NCBI RefSeq assembly: GCF_946404925.1
Contig: NZ_CAMJFM010000005.1
Coordinates: 1 to 64,000 of the forward strand
Length of the DNA stretch: 64,000 nucleotides
Reading direction: 5' to 3'
Source of the DNA: an uncultured Prevotella sp.
GTDB taxonomy: Bacteria; Bacteroidota; Bacteroidia; Bacteroidales; Bacteroidaceae
Notes under the pieces: generated by a model
What the model saw: only the letters and a program-made list of their open reading frames with translations
Databases searched by the model: none
Told to the model about the DNA's origin: nothing
In this document: piece by piece, positions 13,673 through 21,569 of the stretch
How positions within the stretch are numbered: the first letter of the stretch is position 1
Layout of the letters: every line of letters begins with the position of its first letter
Made by a program: the position numbers and the translations under genes

Positions 13673-15612
13673 AGGGACTACTGAGCTTGATTGAAAAAAA
13701 GCTGAGCCTGAAGCTGAGTCTGGGCATTACGCTGTTTCTGGTGCTGATATTCACCGCATCGTTAGGTATCCTGTTTTTGCAATCGAGACAGATGGTGAAG
13801 GAGGAGGCCATCAGTCGTGCTGAACAGGAACTGGAGAACCTGGTGCAGCGTGTGAATGGCGCCATGAATGAGGTGGAGGTAGCTACACAAACGGCCGAAT
13901 GGCATCTGACCGATGAACAGTTACAACCTGACTCTCTGCTGAACTCCGCCCGCCGAATAGTGGCTATGAACCCGAACTTCGACGGCTGCTCGATATCGAT
14001 GGAGCCTAACTACTTCCCTCAGATAGGCCGATACTTCTCGGTTTATGCCTACCACAAGGACGACACGGTGAAGGTGAAGTTTGAAGATCCCTACGACTAT
14101 TTTGACAAAGTATATTACAAAACGCCGATATCACTGGGTAAACCCAGTTGGGTGGACGCCTACATTGAGACTGTGGAGGGTGACGAGTCGCAGGACTACA
14201 ACGATATGATTGTATCGTACGGTATACCCATGTTGAACAGCAAGAAGGAGATTATTGGTGTGATATCTACCGACCTCTCGATGCCTTGGCTATCAGAAAT
14301 CGTATCGGAGTTTAAACCATACAACAACTCGTACAGCCTGATGCTGGGGGCCGACGGACAATATCTGATTCACCCCGATACCACCAAGCTGATGAAGAAA
14401 ACGATATTCAGCGATGTTGTCCCGCAGAAACAGCAGGACCTGATAGCGCTGGGGCACGAGATGATAGAAGGCAACAAAGGCATTATGAGTGTAAAGGTTA
14501 ACGGCAAGCGCTGTATTGCCCTGTATCAATCGCTGGATCGTGCTCCTTGGAGTGTGGCACTCATCTGTCAGGAAAGCGAGATTATGGCAGGATACACCAA
14601 GCTGCTGTACATCCTAATACCGGTCATCGTGTTCGGACTGCTCATCATTCTGGCCTTCTGCCTGAATGTAATCACCCACATGGTGCAACCCATCAATAGT
14701 CTGACAGAGCAGCTGAGCTATATCACCAATGGGCACTACGACGAGACGATAGAACCTACTGATAAGCGCGATGTAATAGGCCGACTGCAGAACAACTTTG
14801 CCGAGATGCAAAAGGCGTTGACCACCCACATCAGCAACCTGCAGGAGGTGAATGCCGCCACCAAGCAGATGAACAAGGAACTGGAGGAGGCCAGCGAGGA
14901 GGTGCGTAAAGCCGATGAGAAGAAAAACGAATTCCTGAAGGATATCACCCATCAGATTCGAACGCCGCTGAACATCATCAATGGTTTTATCCAGGTATTG
15001 CGCGATGATTACGAGGGTATTCCAAAAGAAGAGATACACGGTATACTCGACACCATGCAGACAAATGCCGTGAGCATCAGTAGAATGGTGAACATGCTGA
15101 TGGTGGCTGCCAACAGCGATGTGAAGGTGAAAGTAACCGAGGAGGTTAACGTGCGCAAACTTATAGACTTCTTAGCATATCTGTTTGCCACCACGCCGCC
15201 ACACATGGTAGACCTGATAACCGATGTACAGGTGCCCGACGATTTTATAGTGAAGAGCAACTGGGATTTCTTAGGAAAGGCCCTGGCTGAGCTAGAGTAT
15301 AATGCCAAGAAGTTTACCACCGAGGGCTACGTGAAGATATCGGTGAAAGCCGAGAAACTAACGGTGGTGTTTGTGGTAGAGGATACAGGCCCCGGCATCA
15401 GCGAGGAGACACAAAAGAAACTGTTTACCACCTTTGAGAAGGGCGACATCTTCAGCGAAGGACTCGGTTTGGGATTGCCATGCTGTCTGCAGATGATCAG
15501 ACTGCTGGGTGGCGACCTGAGATACGACACGAACTATACCAACGGATCGAGGTTTATTGTGACTATACCTAACAGCCAAGGAGGCACCCTCGAGGATTAC
15601 GTTAACGTTTGA
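13669..15612 (+). CDS. Cache-HAMP sensor histidine kinase
   Basis: This 647-residue membrane sensor kinase has TM1 (about 17-37), a periplasmic double-Cache domain (motifs WVDAYIE, GVISTDLSM, YLIHPDT), TM2 (about 312-334), HAMP and a coiled coil. HisKA carries the acceptor His428 in ITHQIRTPLNII. The HATPase domain has N-box Asn545 (ELEYNAKKFT), G1 DTGPGI (572-577) and G2 GLGLGL (598-603). It is a paralogue of the upstream pseudokinase and is translationally coupled to it. No response regulator or receiver domain is encoded anywhere in the window, so the output is unknown. The next cluster starts from its own promoter and concerns hexuronates, so the signal might be a sugar acid or the neighbouring secreted peptides. 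Confidence 0.92.
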   Translation: MKGLLSLIEKKLSLKLSLGITLFLVLIFTASLGILFLQSRQMVKEEAISRAEQELENLVQRVNGAMNEVEVATQTAEWHLTDEQLQPDSLLNSARRIVAMNPNFDGCSISMEPNYFPQIGRYFSVYAYHKDDTVKVKFEDPYDYFDKVYYKTPISLGKPSWVDAYIETVEGDESQDYNDMIVSYGIPMLNSKKEIIGVISTDLSMPWLSEIVSEFKPYNNSYSLMLGADGQYLIHPDTTKLMKKTIFSDVVPQKQQDLIALGHEMIEGNKGIMSVKVNGKRCIALYQSLDRAPWSVALICQESEIMAGYTKLLYILIPVIVFGLLIILAFCLNVITHMVQPINSLTEQLSYITNGHYDETIEPTDKRDVIGRLQNNFAEMQKALTTHISNLQEVNAATKQMNKELEEASEEVRKADEKKNEFLKDITHQIRTPLNIINGFIQVLRDDYEGIPKEEIHGILDTMQTNAVSISRMVNMLMVAANSDVKVKVTEEVNVRKLIDFLAYLFATTPPHMVDLITDVQVPDDFIVKSNWDFLGKALAELEYNAKKFTTEGYVKISVKAEKLTVVFVVEDTGPGISEETQKKLFTTFEKGDIFSEGLGLGLPCCLQMIRLLGGDLRYDTNYTNGSRFIVTIPNSQGGTLEDYVNV

Positions 15613-15633
15613 GTAAAATTTTGGTGTTAATCG

Positions 15634-15664
15634 TATGTTATTTATATAATAATGTGTAACTTTG
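15634..15664 (+). promoter_or_regulatory. Promoter of the hexuronate-type cluster
   Basis: TATG (15634-15637, weak -33), 19 bp, TAACTTTG (15657-15664), 24 bp before the EIIC start. Confidence 0.55.
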
Positions 15665-15687
15665 CACCAAAATTCAACTAAAAACAA

Positions 15688-17052
15688 ATGGAGCAAGTAT
15701 TCAGTTATATAATCAGTCTGGGTGCATCGGTGATGATGCCTATATTGTTCACCATCATCGGACTCTGCATCGGACTGAGATTCGGTAAGTCGCTTAAATC
15801 AGGACTTTATGTGGGTGTGGGATTTGTTGGTCTGGGCATTGTAACAGCCCTGCTGACCAATAACTTCGGCGACCCGCTGAGTGAGATATCACGACTCTAC
15901 AATCTGCAATTAGGCGTTTTCGATATGGGTTGGCCTGCTGCTGCAGCTGTGGCATATAACACGGCTGTTGGCGCACTGATTATCCCCATCTGTCTGGGTG
16001 TGAACTTCCTGATGCTGATTACCAAAACCACGCGTACTGTAAACATCGACCTGTGGAACTACTGGCACTTTGCCTTTATCGGCGCGGTGGCCTATTTTGT
16101 GATGGACCAGAGTCTGGCGTGGGGCTATTTTGCCGCCATCGTGTGCTATATCAACACGCTGGTGATGGCCGACCTGACTGCTCCCAAGTTCCAAGGCTAC
16201 TACGAGGGTATGGAGGGCATCTCAATACCACAGCCATTTGTACAGAGTTTTACGCCATTTGCCATGCTGGTGAACAAGGGACTGGATATGATTCCCGGAT
16301 TCTCGAAGTTGGATATTGATGCCGAGGGACTGAAGAAGAAGTTCGGCGTTTTGGGCGAGCCATTGGTGCTTGGTGTGATTGTTGGTGCGCTGATTGGCGC
16401 ATTGGCCCAGTTGGATATCAAGAAAATCCTGTTCTTAGGTGTGACTATGGGTGCTGTAATGGAGCTGATTCCTCGTATAACCAAGCTGTTTATCGACGGA
16501 CTGATGCCTATCTCGGAGAAGACCCAGGAGGTGGTGAAAAAGAAATTCAACGGCAAGAAGGTATATATTGGTATGTCGCCAGCATTGGTCATCGGACATC
16601 CTACAACGCTGGTGGTATCGCTGCTGCTGATACCCGTTACATTAGGTCTGGCGGTGATTCTGCCCGGAAACGAGTTCCTGCCATTGGCTTCGTTGGCGGG
16701 CATGTTCTATGTGTTTGTAATGGTGCTGCCTTATACCAAAGGTAATGTGGTGAAGACCTTTATCGTAGGACTGGTGGCATTGGCCATCGGTCTGTTGTTC
16801 GTGACTGATATGGCTCCTGCCTTTACCCAAGCAGCCCACACCGTGTTTGAGCAGACTGGCGATAACGCAGCTAAGATTCCCGAGGGCTTTGAAGCCGGTG
16901 CACTCGACTTTGCATCGAGCCTGTTCGGCTGGGTGATCTATAAGTGCGTGAACAATCTGCAATATGTGGGCATGGGAGTACTGACCGTATTTACCGCTGC
17001 TATGATGTGGTTTAATCGTAAGCGAATTATCGCCGACGAGTCGGCTAAATGA
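15688..17052 (+). CDS. Orphan PTS galactitol-type permease (EIIC-GAT family)
   Basis: This 454-residue polytopic membrane protein resembles the GatC-type IIC component (11-12 hydrophobic segments; GWPAAAAVAYNTAVGALIIP, SFTPFAMLVNKGLDMIPG). In enteric bacteria such permeases work with EIIA, EIIB, EI and HPr to import and phosphorylate galactitol. None of these partners is nearby, and a complete PTS is generally absent from Bacteroidales, so this copy probably works as a non-phosphorylating transporter. Its position immediately before kduI and a hexuronate-type MFS gene suggests an acidic sugar or alditol substrate from pectin or glycosaminoglycan breakdown. The family call is firm; the substrate is inferred. 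Confidence 0.85.
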   Translation: MEQVFSYIISLGASVMMPILFTIIGLCIGLRFGKSLKSGLYVGVGFVGLGIVTALLTNNFGDPLSEISRLYNLQLGVFDMGWPAAAAVAYNTAVGALIIPICLGVNFLMLITKTTRTVNIDLWNYWHFAFIGAVAYFVMDQSLAWGYFAAIVCYINTLVMADLTAPKFQGYYEGMEGISIPQPFVQSFTPFAMLVNKGLDMIPGFSKLDIDAEGLKKKFGVLGEPLVLGVIVGALIGALAQLDIKKILFLGVTMGAVMELIPRITKLFIDGLMPISEKTQEVVKKKFNGKKVYIGMSPALVIGHPTTLVVSLLLIPVTLGLAVILPGNEFLPLASLAGMFYVFVMVLPYTKGNVVKTFIVGLVALAIGLLFVTDMAPAFTQAAHTVFEQTGDNAAKIPEGFEAGALDFASSLFGWVIYKCVNNLQYVGMGVLTVFTAAMMWFNRKRIIADESAK

Positions 17053-17067
17053 TAAATGAAAAATGAT
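17047..17067. repeat. AAATGAT/AAATGAA heptamers at the EIIC-kduI junction
   Basis: Three 7-bp units (AAATGAT, AAATGAA, AAATGAT) start in the last codons of the permease gene and contain its TGA stop. The same heptamer in the opposite orientation ends the RsmF-type gene at 34361-34381. Confidence 0.6.
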
Positions 17068-17081
17068 AATTAAATAAACAT

Positions 17082-18068
17082 ATGAAGAAATCAATTTTAA
17101 CTTTGATGCTTATGGGAAATCTGATGACGGGTTTGGGACAGCAGAATATGACGTTCCAAACGGCTTGCCATCCAGAGGATGTTAAGCACTACGACACGAA
17201 GACGCTGCGTGAGCGCTTTGTGATGGAGAAGGTGATGGCTCCAGATGAGATTAATCTGACTTATTCGTACTACGACCGTTTTATATACGGAGGCGCAATG
17301 CCTGTAAATAAAGACCTGAAGTTGGAGACTCACCCTCAGTTGCGTGCCGACTATTTTATGCGCAACCGCGAGCTGGGTATCATCAATACCGGTGGCGATG
17401 GCGTGGTGATCGTAGATGGTCAGGAGTATCCTCTGGGCTATAGCGAGGCACTCTATGTGGGTCGCGGCTGGCTTGGAAAGGATAAGAAAGGTAACGATAT
17501 CGACTCGAATAAGGAGGTGATTTTCCGTTCAAAGGATCCTAAGCATCCCGCTAAGTTCTATCTGAATAGTGCTACTGCCCATCAGCATTATAAGACCCAG
17601 TGGGTTACACTGGATGGACGCAAGAACGGCAAGGTTCAGAGCCTGAAGGCTGTGATTGTGGGTACTAAGGAAAAGCCCCTTGGCTCGAAGGCCGAGAGCA
17701 ATCTGCGCACCATCAACCAGCTGATTGTAAATACTGCGCTCGAAGAGGGCCCATGCCAGTTGCAGATGGGACTGACCCAGTTGCAGGAGGGAAGTGTTTG
17801 GAATACCATGCCTCCTCACACACATGGTCGCCGCATTGAGGCCTACTACTACTTCAATCTGCCCGAGACTCAGATGGTAAGTCACGTGATGGGTGAGCCT
17901 CAGGAGACTCGTGTGGTTTGGCTGAAGAACGAGCAGGCCATCATGAGCCCCGAGTGGAGCATCCATTGTGCATCGGCCACCTATTACTATACCTTTATCT
18001 GGGGTATGGCCGGCGAGAACCTGAACTATAATGATAAAGATAACATCGAGGTGAATACACTTCGTTAA
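17082..18068 (+). CDS. kduI: 5-keto 4-deoxyuronate isomerase KduI with predicted signal peptide
   Basis: The cupin-fold enzyme converts 5-keto-4-deoxyuronate (from unsaturated uronates of pectin or glycosaminoglycans) to 2,5-diketo-3-deoxygluconate. Conserved features are [15 protein letters not shown], the ALYVGRG turn, and metal ligands His246, His248, Glu253 ([13 protein letters not shown]) and His295 (WSIHCASAT). At 328 residues it is about 50 longer than typical KduI. The extra length is an N-terminal hydrophobic leader ([20 protein letters not shown]) resembling a signal peptide, plus an internal segment around 135-170. An internal ATG at 17148 would give a cytoplasmic form, but 17082 has the better start context. 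It lies between two transporter genes in one operon. Confidence 0.9.
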   Translation: MKKSILTLMLMGNLMTGLGQQNMTFQTACHPEDVKHYDTKTLRERFVMEKVMAPDEINLTYSYYDRFIYGGAMPVNKDLKLETHPQLRADYFMRNRELGIINTGGDGVVIVDGQEYPLGYSEALYVGRGWLGKDKKGNDIDSNKEVIFRSKDPKHPAKFYLNSATAHQHYKTQWVTLDGRKNGKVQSLKAVIVGTKEKPLGSKAESNLRTINQLIVNTALEEGPCQLQMGLTQLQEGSVWNTMPPHTHGRRIEAYYYFNLPETQMVSHVMGEPQETRVVWLKNEQAIMSPEWSIHCASATYYYTFIWGMAGENLNYNDKDNIEVNTLR

Positions 18069-18096
18069 TTGGACAATTAAATAGTAAAATAAATCC

Positions 18097-19551
18097 ATGA
18101 CTCCAATTCAAACAACAAAAATGTCCAACTTCCGTTGGGTGATTTGTGCGCTGCTGTTCCTGGCAACCACCGTAAACTATATGGACCGTCAGGTTCTGTC
18201 GCTCACTTGGAAAGACTTTATAGCAGTAGATTTCCATTGGACCGATGCCGACTATGGTAAGATTACGGGCTTGTTCTCGTTGTTCTATGCCATTGCCAAT
18301 CTGTTCTCGGGTAAGTTTATCGACTGGATGGGCACCAAGAAGGGTTATCTCATCGCCATCTTCGTATGGAGCACAGGTGCTGTGATGCACGCTGGCTGTG
18401 GATGGGTAGCTATGAACATCGAGGGTTATGATAGCATCGAGGCTCTGCGTATGGTGCAGGCTGGTAGCGATGCTGCTGTTGCCATTGCTACCATTTCGGT
18501 TTGGCTGTTCCTGAGCTGTCGTATGATTCTGGCCGTTGGTGAGGCTGGTAACTTCCCTGCAGCCATCAAGGCCACAGCCGAGTACTTCCCTAAGAAAGAC
18601 CGCGCCTTCAGTACATCTATCTTTAATAGTGGTGCATCGGTAGGTGCGCTGGCTGCTCCAGCCACTATCCCCCTGTTGGCTCGCGCTTGGGGGTGGGAGA
18701 TGGCGTTCATCATCATCGGTGTATTAGGTTATGTATGGATGGGCCTGTGGATGTGGCTCTACGAGAAGCCCCGCGTCAACAAGTTTGTGAATCAGGCTGA
18801 GCTGAATTATATTGAGCAGGATAACGACCTCGAAGAGGTGCAGGATCGCGACAAGGTGAAGGAAGAAAAGGCCATTCCTTTCTTCAAGTGCTTTACCTAT
18901 CGTCAGACTTGGGCTTTCCTAGTTGGTAAGCTGATGACCGATGGCGTGTGGTGGTTCTTCCTGTTCTGGGCGCCAGCCTACTTCAGCGATCAGTATGGCT
19001 ATACCTCCGATTCGGCCATGGGTATCATGCTCATCTTTACGCTTTATCTGATTGTGACTGTGCTTTCGATAGGTGGCGGCTATCTGCCCACATATTTTGT
19101 TGATAAGAAGGGTATGAACCCATACCTGGGACGTATGCGTGCGATGCTGATATTTGCCTGCTTCCCAGTATTAGGTCTGTTGGCTCAGCCTCTTGGTGCA
19201 TATAGCGCTTGGTGGCCAGCTATCCTGATCGGTCTGTTGGGTGCAGGACATCAGGCTTGGAGTGCAAACCTCTTCTCGACCATTGGCGATATGTTCCCCA
19301 AGAGCACCATCGGTACTATCGTTGGTCTGGGTACCATGACTGGTGGTTTCGGCTCAATGGCCATCAATATGGGCTCGGGCGAGTTCTTTACTTGGGCGGC
19401 TGAACAGGGTGCCAACTTCCAGTTCTTTGGGTTCGAGGGCAAGCCTGCTGCTTACATGGTAGTGTTCTGTATCTGTGCCGTGGCCTACCTGATAGGTTGG
19501 TGCATCATGAAGGCACTGGTACCAAAGTACAAGCCAATCGTAGTTGAGTAA
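18097..19551 (+). CDS. MFS transporter, ACS family, hexuronate-type (ExuT-like)
   Basis: This protein of about 484 residues has twelve predicted transmembrane helices and belongs to the anion:cation symporter branch of the MFS. Family signs are VNYMDRQVLS in TM1, SGKFIDWMGTKKGY in the first cytoplasmic loop, and GEAGNFPAAIKATAEYFPKKDRAFSTSIFNSGASVGA in TM4-5. This is the sequence pattern of ExuT/GarP-type sugar-acid transporters. Following kduI by 28 bp, it probably imports galacturonate, glucuronate or unsaturated uronates. An internal Met at 18121 is an alternative start. The operon ends at the strong hairpin at 19589-19627. Confidence 0.88.
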   Translation: MTPIQTTKMSNFRWVICALLFLATTVNYMDRQVLSLTWKDFIAVDFHWTDADYGKITGLFSLFYAIANLFSGKFIDWMGTKKGYLIAIFVWSTGAVMHAGCGWVAMNIEGYDSIEALRMVQAGSDAAVAIATISVWLFLSCRMILAVGEAGNFPAAIKATAEYFPKKDRAFSTSIFNSGASVGALAAPATIPLLARAWGWEMAFIIIGVLGYVWMGLWMWLYEKPRVNKFVNQAELNYIEQDNDLEEVQDRDKVKEEKAIPFFKCFTYRQTWAFLVGKLMTDGVWWFFLFWAPAYFSDQYGYTSDSAMGIMLIFTLYLIVTVLSIGGGYLPTYFVDKKGMNPYLGRMRAMLIFACFPVLGLLAQPLGAYSAWWPAILIGLLGAGHQAWSANLFSTIGDMFPKSTIGTIVGLGTMTGGFGSMAINMGSGEFFTWAAEQGANFQFFGFEGKPAAYMVVFCICAVAYLIGWCIMKALVPKYKPIVVE

Positions 19552-19557
19552 TTTTTT

Positions 19558-19655
19558 GGCACGGATTAACGCTGCTTTATTAAATATTAAAGACACGGCT
19601 TTTGCTTTCGCATTTAGCCGTGTCTTTTTTATAAAAAGCCGTGTTAATCTGTGCC
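19558..19655. terminator. Terminator nested in an intergenic inverted repeat
   Basis: AAAGACACGGCT (19589-19600) pairs with AGCCGTGTCTTT (19616-19627), followed by T's. Outside this, GGCACGGATTAAC (19558-19570) pairs with its near-inverse (19643-19655, 12 of 13). The outer arms resemble the inverted repeat at 9747-9822. It can end both the MFS operon and the converging nitroreductase gene. Confidence 0.85.
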
Positions 19656-19673
19656 TAAGAAAATCGTGCCCAA

Positions 19674-20414
19674 TTAATCGAGGAAACCTTGGTGCTTAAG
19701 TGTATCAAGGAGGCCTCTCGACATTGCTTCGTTGTCTTTGCGGGTGTAGCGGATATCAGTAAAAATCTGGGCGAGGGTTTCTTTGTGGTTGATGCGCACA
19801 AAGTTCTTGTTCTCCTCGAGATTCTCCTTATAATTATAATAGGTGTCGATATCGGCAGCCAGATAATCCTGGTAGGTTTCCTGATGCACAAAGCTCTCCA
19901 GCGGCAGACGATCAGAGAGTGCAGGTTCCTCAGCAGGCCAGCCTACGGTGAGTGTGGCTACAGGCATCACGAGCTTTGGCAACTGCAGAATGTCGATAAT
20001 CTGCTGAGGCTGATAGACGGTGGTACCCAGATAGCAGTAGCCCAGGCCTTCCTCGTCCATCAGATTACAGAGCGTCTGCGTGTAGAGCAGAGCATCGGTA
20101 GCTGCATTGATATATGAAAGGAAATTGTCGTATCCCGGCTCGGCCTTGCGGCACTTGGCCCAGAAACTGGTGCGATTAAAGTCGGCACAGATGGTGAGCA
20201 CCACGGGCGCCTCTTTCACCATCGGCTGATTGAAATGGGCGGGCGAGAGTTTCGCTTTCATCTCGGCCTTACGGGTAACTATCACGCTGTAAAGCTGCAG
20301 ATTTCCCATGGTCTGGGTGCGGGCAGCCTCAGTCATCAGGCGGTTCAGCAACTCATCGCTCACATCCTGCGAGGTGTATTTTCTAACGGTTCTACGTGTC
20401 AATAAATTCTTCAT
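19674..20414 (-). CDS. Nitroreductase-family flavoprotein (NfsA/FRP-like)
   Basis: This 246-residue member of the FMN-dependent nitroreductase superfamily is likely an NAD(P)H oxidoreductase acting on quinones or nitro compounds in the cytoplasm. The N-terminal RRTVRKYTSQDV motif (phosphate-binding Arg residues) and the central GLGYCYLGTTVY segment, typical of FMN contact in this family, are visible. The C-terminal about 60 residues (YKENLEENKNF...) resemble the arm of NfsA-type enzymes. It is transcribed alone, convergent to the MFS gene and divergent from the next operon. The natural substrate is not known. Confidence 0.88.
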   Translation of the reverse strand: MKNLLTRRTVRKYTSQDVSDELLNRLMTEAARTQTMGNLQLYSVIVTRKAEMKAKLSPAHFNQPMVKEAPVVLTICADFNRTSFWAKCRKAEPGYDNFLSYINAATDALLYTQTLCNLMDEEGLGYCYLGTTVYQPQQIIDILQLPKLVMPVATLTVGWPAEEPALSDRLPLESFVHQETYQDYLAADIDTYYNYKENLEENKNFVRINHKETLAQIFTDIRYTRKDNEAMSRGLLDTLKHQGFLD

Positions 20415-20493
20415 ATCTCTTAATTTTGCTTATAAAATTCTGATATTTAGTAAGTTTTGGTTGCAAAAATACAAATAATTCTCAATTTATTAT

Positions 20494-20501
20494 TAACTTT
20501 G
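20494..20501 (+). promoter_or_regulatory. -7 box of the 20522-23720 operon
   Basis: TAACTTTG followed by CACGC, 20 bp before the ATG at 20522. A -33 TTTG was not found. Confidence 0.5.
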
Positions 20502-20521
20502 CACGCAAAATTTATAAGGTT

Positions 20522-21214
20522 ATGGAAGAAAACTCCACTCGCGAACTCATACAGAGTATAGCTCACGTACTAACATCAATCGGCCAGAGAACAGATCCGT
20601 CGCTCTCTGAAGAACGTGTTGCTGACATACTGACCTCCAGTATGCAACTGATGAACCCCAACGATTCGGCTTTGATAATGAGTCTGGCATCTCAGGCCAT
20701 CGACGTCTATGCTAAAGGGGCTAGGCCTGATGTAACCGAGGTGCGCCCTCAGGTGTTGGAGTGCGATGTGGTGAGATTCCAGAACAACCGCGAAAAGTGG
20801 GTGGCTCTGGTGGGGCTGCTTAACGGCTATCCCTACGAGATATTCACCGGACTGGCTGACGATGATGATGGCATCTACATCCCCAAGAACGTGACTACCG
20901 GCAAGATTATCAAGCAGATAAACCCTGATGGTACCAAGCGTTACGACTTCCAGTTTGAGAATCGTCGCGGATACAAGACAACCGTTGAGGGCCTCTCGGA
21001 GAAGTTCAACCCCGAGTATTGGAACTACGCTAAGCTCATCTCGGGTGTGTTGCGCTATCGCATGCCTATCGAGCATGTCATCAAGCTAGTGGCATCGCTC
21101 TCGCTGAAGGATGAGAGCATCAATACCTGGAAGACTGGTGTGGAGCGCGCCTTGAAGAAGTATGCGCCAGGTTGCCACGATGAGATTGAGGAGGAAGTGA
21201 AGAGTGAAGAGTAA
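20522..21214 (+). CDS. Stand-alone protein resembling the C-terminal domain of class II ribonucleotide reductase
   Basis: This 230-residue protein lacks any catalytic reductase barrel. From about residue 72 it reads like the C-terminal region of Bacteroidales adenosylcobalamin-dependent ribonucleotide reductases: EVRPQVLECDVVRFQNN, GYPYEIFTGLADDDDGIYIP, NRRGYKTTVEGLSEKFN, YWNYAKLISGVLRYRMP and INTWKTGVERALKKY. The cysteine-rich tail that ends those enzymes is missing. The N-terminal about 70 residues are helical and unassigned. It has its own promoter and heads an operon with folB (11-bp overlap), an amidase and mlaD, so it is a maintained gene rather than a remnant. It may be a regulatory or partner subunit; function unknown. 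Confidence 0.7.
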   Translation: MEENSTRELIQSIAHVLTSIGQRTDPSLSEERVADILTSSMQLMNPNDSALIMSLASQAIDVYAKGARPDVTEVRPQVLECDVVRFQNNREKWVALVGLLNGYPYEIFTGLADDDDGIYIPKNVTTGKIIKQINPDGTKRYDFQFENRRGYKTTVEGLSEKFNPEYWNYAKLISGVLRYRMPIEHVIKLVASLSLKDESINTWKTGVERALKKYAPGCHDEIEEEVKSEE

Positions 21215-21569
21215 GGGATATGTCTTTCTGCGCGGTGTGCGCTTCTATGCCTTCCATGGGGTGATGCCTCAGGAGCGAAAGGTGGGGGGCGAATTTCTGG
21301 TAGACCTCAGGGTGGGATATCCTATCGAGGCTGCTATGCAGAGCGATGATGTGGCCGATACGCTGAACTATGCCGAGCTGTACCAACTGGTTAAGCGGGA
21401 GATGGACATCCCATCGCAGTTGCTGGAACATGTGGCCGGCCGAATCACCCGCCAAATCAGCGAGCAGTTCCCTCAGGTTTCGTCGATAGACTTAAAGATA
21501 ACAAAAGTAAATCCTCCTATGGGTGCCGATTGTGATGGTGCGGGAGTGGAATATTGGTTAGGAACGTGA
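21204..21569 (+). CDS. folB: Dihydroneopterin aldolase
   Basis: This 121-residue enzyme converts 7,8-dihydroneopterin to 6-hydroxymethyl-7,8-dihydropterin and glycolaldehyde in folate synthesis. Family motifs include FLRGVRFYAFHGVMPQERKVGGEF, DTLNYAELY (the conserved catalytic-site region), a C-terminal IDLKITKVNPPM strand and a final GAGVEY strand. The start is GTG at 21204, overlapping the upstream gene by 11 bp; no ATG fits the conserved N-terminus. Its TGA stop overlaps the GTG start of the following amidase gene (GTGA), so the operon is tightly coupled. Confidence 0.93.
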   Translation: MKSKGYVFLRGVRFYAFHGVMPQERKVGGEFLVDLRVGYPIEAAMQSDDVADTLNYAELYQLVKREMDIPSQLLEHVAGRITRQISEQFPQVSSIDLKITKVNPPMGADCDGAGVEYWLGT

